From an uncultured Pedobacter sp. (lineage in GTDB: Bacteria; Bacteroidota; Bacteroidia; Sphingobacteriales; Sphingobacteriaceae): a stretch of 64,000 nt of DNA. Made by a program: the position numbers and the translations under genes. The DNA lies in assembly GCF_946480185.1 (NCBI RefSeq), contig NZ_CAMLIG010000003.1:62001-126000 (forward strand), read 5' to 3'. Below, piece by piece: positions 44,832-52,770 of this stretch (its first letter is position 1; each line of letters opens with the position of its first letter). The notes below the pieces were generated by a model. It was not told the origin of the DNA. It did no database searches and saw nothing but the letters and a program-made list of their open reading frames with translations.

Positions 44832-46220
44832 ATGGCAGAAGAAGAAATAAAATATTATCACCAAACAGTAGATCAAAACGGAAAGCGTCGCTGGCTATAT
44901 CCACTAATCAGGATTGACCAATGGTACAAATACCGTAGTGTAATTGCTTATTTATTGTTGGCGTTTTTATTTATTGCCCCATATATTAAAGTGAACGGGC
45001 ATCAGTTCTTGCTCTTTAATATCATCGAGCGGAAGTTTATCCTTTTTGGCCAAGTTTTTTGGCCTCAGGATTTCTTTATTTTCGTGTTATTATCGCTAAC
45101 CGGACTTGTTGGTATCGTACTGTTTACCAGTGCTTTCGGACGGATATTTTGTGGATGGATTTGTCCACAGACCATCTTTTTAGAAATGGTTTTTAGGCGT
45201 ATTGAAGTTTGGATTGAAGGCGAACCGGCAGCCCGCAAAAAATTAGATAATGGTCCGTGGACAAAAGAAAAAATCATCAAAAAAACCAGTAAGCACATTA
45301 TATATGTGTTGATTTCTTTCTTTATCGCCAACACATTTTTAGCTTATGTAATTGGTACCAACGAACTATGGAAAATCATTACAGAACCCATTAGCCAACA
45401 TTTGGGTGGCTTCATTAGTATTTGGCTGTTTACGGCAGCTTTTTATTATATATTTGCACATTTCAGAGAGTTGGTTTGTATAGTAGCTTGCCCTTACGGA
45501 CGATTACAGGGCGTTTTATTAGATAAAAACTCGCTAGTGGTTGCTTACCATTATTTACGTGGCGAACCACGTGGACGTATCAAAAAGAACGAACTCAACC
45601 AACAGCCTTTAGGAGATTGTGTGGATTGCAACCTGTGTGTTGCTGTTTGCCCTACCGGGATTGATATTAGAGAAGGCACACAGCTGGAATGCGTTAATTG
45701 TACTGCCTGTATAGATGCCTGCAACCAAGTAATGGATAAAATTAATCGTCCGAGGAATTTAATAGGCTATTATTCTGAAGAGATGATCAAGAATAATGAA
45801 AAGCCCAAGTTAACTTTACGGATGAAGGCTTACGGAATCATTATTATAATTATGATGGCTGTTTCTACCTACTTTATCCTCTCGAAAAAGGATGTTGATG
45901 TAAACATTTTACGGGCATCGGGTTCTATGTATCAGGAACAACCTGGCGGATATGTAAGTAATTTATACACCGCCGAGTTAGTGAACAAAACCGCAAACCC
46001 TATTAAAATTGATTTTGTACCAGCTCATAAAAACTATAAAATTAAATGGATACAGCCGATTGAAAAACTGCCTCAGGAAAGCACCGCAAAAGTCACTTTC
46101 TTTTTACTCATTCCCGAAAAGGACATTGTAAAAACTAAAACTTCTGTTAAGCTTAAGGTAATGCAAAACGGAAAAATGGTGGATGAAATTGAAACAAACT
46201 TTTTAGGACCTGTAAATTAA
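44832..46220 (+). CDS. ccoG: CcoG/RdxA/FixG ferredoxin-type membrane protein
   Basis: A 462-residue protein with five or so helices, FCGWICPQTIFLE (about 105-118), two 4Fe-4S motifs (CVDCNLCVAVCPTG and CVNCTACIDACN, about 258-295) and a C-terminal immunoglobulin-like FixG domain (about 350-460). The family reduces copper for delivery to the cbb3 active site. It sits 150 bases after ccoP, with the dispersed repeat in the gap. Confidence 0.94.
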   Translation: MAEEEIKYYHQTVDQNGKRRWLYPLIRIDQWYKYRSVIAYLLLAFLFIAPYIKVNGHQFLLFNIIERKFILFGQVFWPQDFFIFVLLSLTGLVGIVLFTSAFGRIFCGWICPQTIFLEMVFRRIEVWIEGEPAARKKLDNGPWTKEKIIKKTSKHIIYVLISFFIANTFLAYVIGTNELWKIITEPISQHLGGFISIWLFTAAFYYIFAHFRELVCIVACPYGRLQGVLLDKNSLVVAYHYLRGEPRGRIKKNELNQQPLGDCVDCNLCVAVCPTGIDIREGTQLECVNCTACIDACNQVMDKINRPRNLIGYYSEEMIKNNEKPKLTLRMKAYGIIIIIMMAVSTYFILSKKDVDVNILRASGSMYQEQPGGYVSNLYTAELVNKTANPIKIDFVPAHKNYKIKWIQPIEKLPQESTAKVTFFLLIPEKDIVKTKTSVKLKVMQNGKMVDEIETNFLGPVN

Positions 46221-46226
46221 AAAAAC

Positions 46227-46643
46227 ATGAATTGGGGAAAAGGATTGGTTATCGGTTTAGCTTCATTTATGCTATTCATAACAGTATTGGCAATAAAAAT
46301 GTCTAAAAGTGCCGAAGAAGATAGTTTCGATAAAGACTACTACGAAAAAGGACTGCATTATGATGTTGAATATCAACAAAAGCAACAAGTTATCACTGAT
46401 CATGTACAACCTATAATCAAACAGACAGATGATTTTGTAAACATTAATTTAGTTAAGGTAGATAGCGGAACAGTCAACTTTAAACGACCTGCCGACAGTA
46501 AAAAAGACCAGCTATTTTCCATTAATAAAACCGAAACCCAAATACCTAAATCAGGTTTGGAGAAAGGCGAATGGCAAATAGTCATCCAATGGAAAGTGGG
46601 CGCAAAAAAATACCTTTACCAAAAAAATCTATTTATGCCATGA
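46227..46643 (+). CDS. fixH: FixH/CcoH family assembly protein
   Basis: A 138-residue protein with a single N-terminal membrane helix (about 5-23, GLVIGLASFMLFITVLAI) and an extracytoplasmic beta domain. EEDSFDKDYYEKGLHYD (about 29-45) is the family signature. FixH stabilises cbb3 assembly intermediates. It begins six bases after ccoG and overlaps the next gene by four bases. Confidence 0.9.
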   Translation: MNWGKGLVIGLASFMLFITVLAIKMSKSAEEDSFDKDYYEKGLHYDVEYQQKQQVITDHVQPIIKQTDDFVNINLVKVDSGTVNFKRPADSKKDQLFSINKTETQIPKSGLEKGEWQIVIQWKVGAKKYLYQKNLFMP

Positions 46644-47329
46644 ACCATTTGCAACTCGCATTTCTGATTGGTTTGTTTGGCAGTTTGCACTGCGTTGGCA
46701 TGTGTGGGCCGTTAGCTTTCGCTATTCCTCAACAATCAGAAAATAAATGGCTTACTTTATCAAAAAAACTTTCTTATAACATTGGGCGGGCTATCTCCTA
46801 CTCTATTTTAGGGTTGTTGGTTGGTTTAATAGGCAAGCAATTTTGGTTGGCCGGTTTACAGCAAGGTATTAGCATTTTAAGTGGTATTTTAATTATCATT
46901 GCCGTTTTTCCGCAACTCATCCAAACCAAAAAAATACAAACTTATGCGCCAAGTGGCTACACAAAAGCCGTTAATCAACTTATCGGAAAAGCAATTAAAA
47001 ATAAAGCAGGACATTTATACTTAGGCTTACTAAACGGCTTTTTACCTTGTGGTTTTGTGTATTTAGGATTGGCAACAGCAATTAGCACCAACAGTGTCTA
47101 CCAATCTGCCTTATTTATGTTTATTTTTGGTTTAGGAACAACGCCATTAATGCTTTTGACAATGGTTGGCGTTAACTTTAGCAAACCTCTTTTTCGTCAA
47201 AAGATTAACCGCTTTTTACCCTATATTACTTTTTGCTTAGGCTTATGGTTTTTAATGCGAGGACTAAACTTAGATATCCCCTATTTAAGTCCAAAAATTG
47301 CAAGTGCTGAAACAGCAATTTGTCACTAA
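46640..47329 (+). CDS. TauE/SafE-family (UreH-like) membrane protein of the cco cluster
   Basis: A 229-residue protein with about six helices. The ATG at 46640 (MNHLQLAFLIG) overlaps the fixH stop as ATGA, which I prefer over the longer frame from 46571. FGSLHCVGMCGPLAFAI near the N-terminus and NGFLPCGFVYLGL (about 134-146) are hallmarks of the subgroup found beside cbb3 genes, whose cysteine motifs may bind copper. A transport or metal-supply role for oxidase assembly is inferred. Confidence 0.85.
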   Translation: MNHLQLAFLIGLFGSLHCVGMCGPLAFAIPQQSENKWLTLSKKLSYNIGRAISYSILGLLVGLIGKQFWLAGLQQGISILSGILIIIAVFPQLIQTKKIQTYAPSGYTKAVNQLIGKAIKNKAGHLYLGLLNGFLPCGFVYLGLATAISTNSVYQSALFMFIFGLGTTPLMLLTMVGVNFSKPLFRQKINRFLPYITFCLGLWFLMRGLNLDIPYLSPKIASAETAICH

Positions 47330-47416
47330 AATTTCTAAACATCAGTTATAGTTTTTAGCTTTTAATTTCTATATTTTCACTCAACGTCTTTCGTATATTT
47401 ATTTCTATATTATCGT

Positions 47417-47442
47417 TTAATAGCTCAATGATGAGCTATTAA
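47417..47442 (+). promoter_or_regulatory. 11-bp inverted repeat just before the glpD start
   Basis: TTAATAGCTCA (47417-47427) and TGAGCTATTAA (47432-47442) pair perfectly around ATGA and end eight bases before the ATG. It could be an operator or a leader hairpin covering the initiation region. Confidence 0.6.
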
Positions 47443-47450
47443 CATCAAAC

Positions 47451-49022
47451 ATGAGTTTAAAAACCAGAAGCGAGTATTTAACAGCCATTTCAACAACAGA
47501 AAAATGGGACGTAATTATTATTGGAGGTGGTGCTACAGGTTTAGGCTGTGCCATTGATGCCACGTCCCGGGGTTTAAAAACATTATTGCTGGAACAGTCA
47601 GATTTTGCAAAAGGAACATCGAGCAGAAGTACCAAACTGGTACATGGAGGAGTGCGTTACTTAGCAGCAGGAGATATACAATTGGTTTACGAAGCTTTAA
47701 GAGAACGTGGTTTATTATTGCAAAATGCGCCTCATTTAGTCAGAAAACTAGCTTTTGTAGTTCCTTGTTACAGTGCTTTTGAAAAATTAAAATATGGAAT
47801 TGGCTTAAAACTTTACGATTGGCTTGCCGGAAAATTTAGTTTTGGTACATCAAGCATCTTAAACAAAAAGGAAGCATCTGAAGCCTTATCGGGAATTGCT
47901 GTTGACAGATTAAAAGGTGGTGTTCAGTATTTCGACGGACAATTTGACGATGCTCGTTTAGCCATCAACTTAGCGCAAACAGCGATGGAACAAGGTGCTA
48001 CCGTTTTAAACTACGTAAAAGTGCTAGAACTACGGAAAACCGACGGCTTAATTAACGGTCTTGTTGCAAGAGATGAAGAAACCGGAATCACCTATAAACT
48101 AAAAACCAAAGCAATAGTAAATGCAACCGGTGTTTTTGCTGATAACATTTTAAAAATGGACAAGCCGGAAGCAAAACCATTGGTAAAACCCAGCCAAGGC
48201 ATACATCTTGTTCTCGACAGGTCTTTTATGCCTTCCAATAACGCTTTGATTATTCCAAAAACTTCAGACGGACGAGTACTTTTTGCAGTCCCGTGGCACA
48301 ACCATTTGGTGCTTGGCACTACAGATACGCCTATTGACAGTCACAGTTTAGAACCCGTTGCGCTTAAAGAAGAAACAGATTTCATTTTACAAACTGCTGG
48401 AGAATATTTACAACGTAAACCCCAAATGGCAGATGTACTGAGTGTTTTTGCAGGCTTGCGCCCATTAGCCGCACCGAGCAAAGAAACCAGACAAACTAAA
48501 GAAATATCCAGAAGTCATAAATTAATAGTGAGTGAGAGTGGCTTAATTACTATCACAGGAGGCAAGTGGACAACTTACCGCAAAATGGCACAAGACACCA
48601 TTAATGAAGTTTTGAAGCAAACCGGGGGCAAGGCTAACAAATGTGTAACAAAAAACCTAGCTATACACGGAAGCACTACCACAAAAAACACCACCCATTT
48701 TGACGATTACGGAAGTGATGCTGTTTTACTAAAGGAAATGCTACACGAAAACCCTGAATTTAAAGTGCAGTTGCATCCCAAATTTCCTTACCTCAAAGGC
48801 GAAGTTGTTTGGGCGATAAGAAATGAAATGGCAAGAACCGTTGAAGATATTTTAGCCCGGCGCTTGAGAGTTTTGTTTTTAGATGCAAAAGTTGCTATGG
48901 AAATTGCACCACAGGTTGCAAAATTAATACAAACAGAACTTAATTTGGATGAAGATTCCATCAGTAAACAACTAAAGCATTTTAATGATTTGGCGTCCAA
49001 TTATGTAATTAAACCGATGTAG
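47451..49022 (+). CDS. glpD: Aerobic-type glycerol-3-phosphate dehydrogenase GlpD
   Basis: A 523-residue FAD enzyme on the inner membrane that oxidises glycerol 3-phosphate to dihydroxyacetone phosphate and reduces quinone. The FAD motif IIIGGGATGLGCAIDATSRG is near 24-43, GTSSRSTKLVHGGVRYL near 64-80, and a C-terminal domain covers about 395-510. It is separate from the cco cluster (121-base gap) and preceded by a perfect inverted repeat. No glpK or glpF is adjacent. Confidence 0.93.
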   Translation: MSLKTRSEYLTAISTTEKWDVIIIGGGATGLGCAIDATSRGLKTLLLEQSDFAKGTSSRSTKLVHGGVRYLAAGDIQLVYEALRERGLLLQNAPHLVRKLAFVVPCYSAFEKLKYGIGLKLYDWLAGKFSFGTSSILNKKEASEALSGIAVDRLKGGVQYFDGQFDDARLAINLAQTAMEQGATVLNYVKVLELRKTDGLINGLVARDEETGITYKLKTKAIVNATGVFADNILKMDKPEAKPLVKPSQGIHLVLDRSFMPSNNALIIPKTSDGRVLFAVPWHNHLVLGTTDTPIDSHSLEPVALKEETDFILQTAGEYLQRKPQMADVLSVFAGLRPLAAPSKETRQTKEISRSHKLIVSESGLITITGGKWTTYRKMAQDTINEVLKQTGGKANKCVTKNLAIHGSTTTKNTTHFDDYGSDAVLLKEMLHENPEFKVQLHPKFPYLKGEVVWAIRNEMARTVEDILARRLRVLFLDAKVAMEIAPQVAKLIQTELNLDEDSISKQLKHFNDLASNYVIKPM

Positions 49023-49083
49023 CGAGCTTGTTGGTTTTGGTTATTTTGACAAAAAACATCAAAAAAACAGAAGTCGTTAGTCT

Positions 49084-50448
49084 TTAATTTCCATTACTAA
49101 AAACATTGTTTGCCAGTTCCGTAGCCTGTAAACGAGCATCAAAAACAGCACAAATGTTTCGTAAAAAACGTTCCCCTAATTTGGTTACTTCAATCGAATT
49201 CCCGTTTTGGACTATCAATTCATCAGCCTCTAAAGCTGGCAAACGTAATAAACTTTCCTTAAAATTATTGCTCAGTAAATCCAAATCTGTCCAGCTGGTT
49301 TGGTTTCTGCACATCAAATTTAAAATGTGCTTACGCATCAAAAGATCCTCTTCTGTTAAAACATGACCTTTAAACACCGGTATTTCATCGTCTGCTATTA
49401 GCTTTAAATATTCCTCTACCTTTTTCACATTCTGTGCAAATGCATTCCAAGTATCACTAATAGATGACACGCCCAAGCCTATCATTAACTCTGTATATTG
49501 GTGCGTGTAACCCATAAAATTACGGTGCAGTTTACCTTCTTGTTGGGCTTTGTATAAACTATCGCTTTGCAATGCAAAATGGTCCATTCCAATTTCTCTG
49601 TAACCCGCTTCAATCAGCATTTTTCGTCCCAACTCATATAAAGCTTGTCTTTCTTCTGTATTCGGCAGGTCGTCCTCGGTAAATTTCCGCTGACCGGGTT
49701 TTACCCAGGGCACATGCGCATAACCGTAATAAGCAATTCTGTCTGGCTTTAAATCAATCACTGTGGATATGGTTTTGGCTAAACCATCTATAGTTTGCAA
49801 AGGCAAACCGTAAATTAAATCGTAGTTGATGGAGTTATAGCCCATTTTAACGGCTTTAAAATGCACATCGGCAACCTGCGCAACGGTTTGGTAACGGTTA
49901 ATAATCTCCTGCACTTTTACATCAAAATCCTGAATACCTAAACTCAAGCGTTTAAAACCCAAACGGTATAATACCTTTAAATGCTCTTCTGTGGTATTTG
50001 CTGGATGTGCTTCAAAAGAAAATTCCGCATCCGGATGTAGAATGCAATCCTTCAAAATATCTTCCAGTAAATTATTTAGATGTTCTGGGCTAAAAAATGT
50101 GGGGGTTCCGCCTCCTAAATGTAACTCTTTAATAATTGGTTTGTCCACTAAAACCGCTTTATATAATTGCCATTCTCTGGCAACAGCTTTAATATAAGGT
50201 TTCTCTACACTGTGATTTTTGGTGATACGCGTATTGCAGCCGCAATAAGTGCACAAACTCTCGCAAAAAGGTAAATGGATATATATACTTATTCCGCTAA
50301 TGGAATTGCTACTATCAAAACTTTGTTTAACAGATTTTAGCCATTTGTCTTTAGAGAAAGTTTCCAAATCCCAATAGGGAACTGTTGGATAACTGGTATA
50401 GCGTGGAACCGCTACCGCGTATTTCTGTATTAATTCTTGAACTTCCAT
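49084..50448 (-). CDS. hemN: Oxygen-independent coproporphyrinogen III dehydrogenase HemN
   Basis: A radical SAM enzyme of haem synthesis that works without oxygen. The chosen ATG at 50448 gives MEVQELIQKYAVAVPRYTSYP; the TTG at 50469 would add seven residues. The cluster ligands are in CESLCTYCGC (62, 66, 69, 71), followed by LHLGGGTPTFF and the YGYAHVPW segment. About 454 residues, typical of HemN. It lies in the low-oxygen region after the lactate dehydrogenase, probably supplying haem to the oxidases. Confidence 0.95.
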   Translation of the reverse strand: MEVQELIQKYAVAVPRYTSYPTVPYWDLETFSKDKWLKSVKQSFDSSNSISGISIYIHLPFCESLCTYCGCNTRITKNHSVEKPYIKAVAREWQLYKAVLVDKPIIKELHLGGGTPTFFSPEHLNNLLEDILKDCILHPDAEFSFEAHPANTTEEHLKVLYRLGFKRLSLGIQDFDVKVQEIINRYQTVAQVADVHFKAVKMGYNSINYDLIYGLPLQTIDGLAKTISTVIDLKPDRIAYYGYAHVPWVKPGQRKFTEDDLPNTEERQALYELGRKMLIEAGYREIGMDHFALQSDSLYKAQQEGKLHRNFMGYTHQYTELMIGLGVSSISDTWNAFAQNVKKVEEYLKLIADDEIPVFKGHVLTEEDLLMRKHILNLMCRNQTSWTDLDLLSNNFKESLLRLPALEADELIVQNGNSIEVTKLGERFLRNICAVFDARLQATELANNVFSNGN

Positions 50449-50523
50449 TTGTTGTTTTGCTGAAAGCAAAAGGCTTAAAGCTTTAGTTGGTAGTGACTTT
50501 ATATTACGATAATCCGTTTTACG

Positions 50524-51576
50524 CTAATAAAGAATATCAACGGCGCCATCGCCCTGGTTTTCCTTAATTTTTAAATTGTCTTCGCAAACTGTGGTGCAGG
50601 CACAAGCCTCACCTGTACATTGACCCAGTTGCCATAAATCTAAGTTTTCAATGGTTTTCGCTGCAATATCCTGTAAAGCTTCGGTAGTTAAAAACGCCTG
50701 ATGTGGCGTAACAATAACGTTCGGCAGGTTGAGCAACTCTTGCAAAAGCCGGTCTTTATGTTCATCTAAATGATGATCCTCAAAAAACAAATTCTTTTCA
50801 TTTTCGTAAACATCAGCACCGAAAGAAGCTATTTTGCCTGTTTTCAGCGCTTTAACCAAATCTTTGGTGTTAATTAAAGCACCTCTACCCGTATTAATCA
50901 ACATCACATTTTCATGCATTTGTTCAATACTTTCGGCATTAATAATATGCCTGGTATCATCTGTTAAGGGCGCATGTAAAGAAATAATGTTCGACTGTTT
51001 GTACAACTCGGGCAAATCTACCTGCCTTACATAATCTGGGAAAGTTTTGCAATAAGGATCATAAACTAGAATTTTACAACCAAATCCATTTAAAATAGCT
51101 GATAAAAAGTGTGCAATTTGGCCAAATCCTATTAAACCAACGGTTTTGCCATACATGGTAAAACCCTGCAAACCGTCTAACTTAAAATTAAAGTCTTTGG
51201 AATGCTGTATCGCCAAGAAAATTTTACGGTTTAACGCCATCATTAAAGCAATTGCGTGTTCTGCAATGCTTTGCGGAGAGTAAGAAGGAACGTTTGCTAT
51301 TTTAATATTGGCTTCTGTTGCCGCGTCGCAATCAATATGATCTACGCCTACAGAGCGTGTTGCGATGTATTTTACGCCTAAACTTTTAAGTTTTTTAATC
51401 ACCGGCGCACTTACATCATCATTGGTAAAAACCACTACCGCATCTTTACCTTTGGCAAAACCTATAGTATCAATACTAAGCGGATTTGATATTAATGTAA
51501 TATCATGCTTCTTTTGATTGGCTTTCGCCAAGTATTCTTTTTCAAAAGATTTTATACTGTAAACTACTACCTTCAT
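50524..51576 (-). CDS. D-lactate dehydrogenase-type 2-hydroxyacid dehydrogenase with Cys-rich tail
   Basis: A 350-residue NAD enzyme probably reducing pyruvate to D-lactate. NAD motif GLIGFGQIAHF (about 144-154), catalytic arginine in LINTGRGALINT, glutamate in DVYENEKNLFFED and histidine in VTPHQAF are visible. After residue ~315 there is an extra tail with QCTGEACACTTVCED, five cysteines in fourteen residues, not part of the standard fold. The promoter carries an FNR-like box with the same spacing as ccoNO, agreeing with fermentative use under low oxygen. Confidence 0.88.
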   Translation of the reverse strand: MKVVVYSIKSFEKEYLAKANQKKHDITLISNPLSIDTIGFAKGKDAVVVFTNDDVSAPVIKKLKSLGVKYIATRSVGVDHIDCDAATEANIKIANVPSYSPQSIAEHAIALMMALNRKIFLAIQHSKDFNFKLDGLQGFTMYGKTVGLIGFGQIAHFLSAILNGFGCKILVYDPYCKTFPDYVRQVDLPELYKQSNIISLHAPLTDDTRHIINAESIEQMHENVMLINTGRGALINTKDLVKALKTGKIASFGADVYENEKNLFFEDHHLDEHKDRLLQELLNLPNVIVTPHQAFLTTEALQDIAAKTIENLDLWQLGQCTGEACACTTVCEDNLKIKENQGDGAVDILY

Positions 51577-51625
51577 ATCAACATCTGCTTATCAAATACA
51601 ATACATAGTGTATCATATTAATAAT

Positions 51626-51690
51626 CAAAACTAGCTATAGCATTGCAGTTTTGTAATGAGTGCTGTCAGTAGCAAAACTGATTGAAATCA
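51626..51690 (-). promoter_or_regulatory. FNR-like site and -7 box for the lactate dehydrogenase
   Basis: On the minus strand a full-match -7 box TAGTTTTG (51633 to 51626) lies about 50 bases before the ATG. TGAT-N4-ATCA at 51679-51690 is centred 58.5 bases from its last G, identical to ccoNO. The site also overlaps the stop codon of the regulator gene. Confidence 0.65.
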
Positions 51691-51695
51691 GTTTT
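51674..51695 (-). terminator. Possible terminator of the regulator gene
   Basis: AAAACTGAT (51674-51682) pairs with ATCAGTTTT (51687-51695), a 9-bp stem with a four-base loop. On the minus strand it ends in four T. It doubles as the FNR-like palindrome for the next gene, so one or both roles may be true. Confidence 0.45.
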
Positions 51696-52734
51696 TCATT
51701 TTTCTTAGCTTCTCTATTGAAACCAGTGTAATCTCCGCTCCTTTTTTATCCAACAAATGTTCTTCTTTAAAATCACTTAATGTACGGCTTACCGTTTCCG
51801 TTGCCATACCCGCCATTGCAGCCAAATCATTTCTTGAGATTTTAAAGGTTTCGCTACCATTGATTTCACTTACACGCAAAAGGGTTTCTGCCAACCGTTT
51901 ACGTACCGAGTGGTAAGCCATCTGAATCAGTTGTTCTTCTTTTTGATGCAATGTTTCTGATAATAAGTGAATAAATTTCATCGCCAACATTGCGTTTTTT
52001 TCTAAAATATCATCGAGTTGTTCTCTGTAAAGCAAACAAACTGTACTGTCTTCTATTGCTTCGGCATTTTCTGTATGGCTACGGCTTACAATAGCATCGT
52101 ACATCCCAAAATATTCATCTGTACAGTGAATTGCAGTAACCAGTTCGCGTCCGTCTTCTGTTATTTTGCTAATTTTAACTTTACCGCTCAGCATCAAATA
52201 AATTCCTTGCGAAGCATCTCCATCAAAATATAAAAGCTGACCTTTTTTTAGGTTTCGTACTTTTTTGGTGGAAAGTAAATTTTTAAGCCCTTCAAAACTG
52301 GTGATACTTTCAGAAAAATCTTCTAGTTTCTTTAAACCCTGGGTGTAAAATTCCTGATTTTTTTGTTGTTTATTCAATCTGCTTTCGATGGCATTTAACA
52401 GCTCTATATCGTCAAAAGGCTTGGTTAAGTAATCATCAGCACCCATTTCCATTCCTTTACGCATATCAACCCTTTCGGATTTTGCCGTCAAAAATATAAA
52501 AGGGATTACGGCCGTTTCCGGATTTTTGCTCAATAAATATAAAACCCCATAACCATCTAACTCGGGCATCATAATATCACAGATAATTAATGCGGGCAAT
52601 TGCTTTTGCGCAGCTTCTACACCTAATTTTCCGTTTTCGGCAGTGATGGTTCTGTAGCCTGCAAGCTCCAAAATTTCTGCTGTACTTTCGCGGATATCAG
52701 TATTGTCCTCTATAATTAAAATGGTTTGTTTCAT
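51688..52734 (-). CDS. Response regulator fused to a CRP/FNR-type transcription factor
   Basis: A 348-residue two-part regulator. Residues 1-120 are a receiver domain: acidic pair E9/D10, phospho-acceptor D53 in ICDIMMPELDG, T83 and K105 in YLTKPF. Residues about 145-260 form a cyclic-nucleotide-like beta roll (GQLLYFDGDASQGIYLMLSGKV), and 265-345 a CRP helix-turn-helix whose recognition helix has E313-T-V-S316-R317, the FNR pattern for TGAT half-sites. The four-cysteine FNR cluster motif is absent, so oxygen sensing must come from the kinase. It follows the kinase gene by 36 bases. Confidence 0.93.
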   Translation of the reverse strand: MKQTILIIEDNTDIRESTAEILELAGYRTITAENGKLGVEAAQKQLPALIICDIMMPELDGYGVLYLLSKNPETAVIPFIFLTAKSERVDMRKGMEMGADDYLTKPFDDIELLNAIESRLNKQQKNQEFYTQGLKKLEDFSESITSFEGLKNLLSTKKVRNLKKGQLLYFDGDASQGIYLMLSGKVKISKITEDGRELVTAIHCTDEYFGMYDAIVSRSHTENAEAIEDSTVCLLYREQLDDILEKNAMLAMKFIHLLSETLHQKEEQLIQMAYHSVRKRLAETLLRVSEINGSETFKISRNDLAAMAGMATETVSRTLSDFKEEHLLDKKGAEITLVSIEKLRKMKN

Positions 52735-52770
52735 ATTTTTTTATCGATAAAATGGGGTTCGAGAAATTAA

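Noticed and set aside
51688..52734. True FNR protein with its own oxygen-sensing iron-sulfur cluster
   Set aside because: The protein has only scattered cysteines (in ICDIMM, AIHCTD, TVCLLY) and a receiver domain at the N-terminus, not the FNR cysteine cluster.
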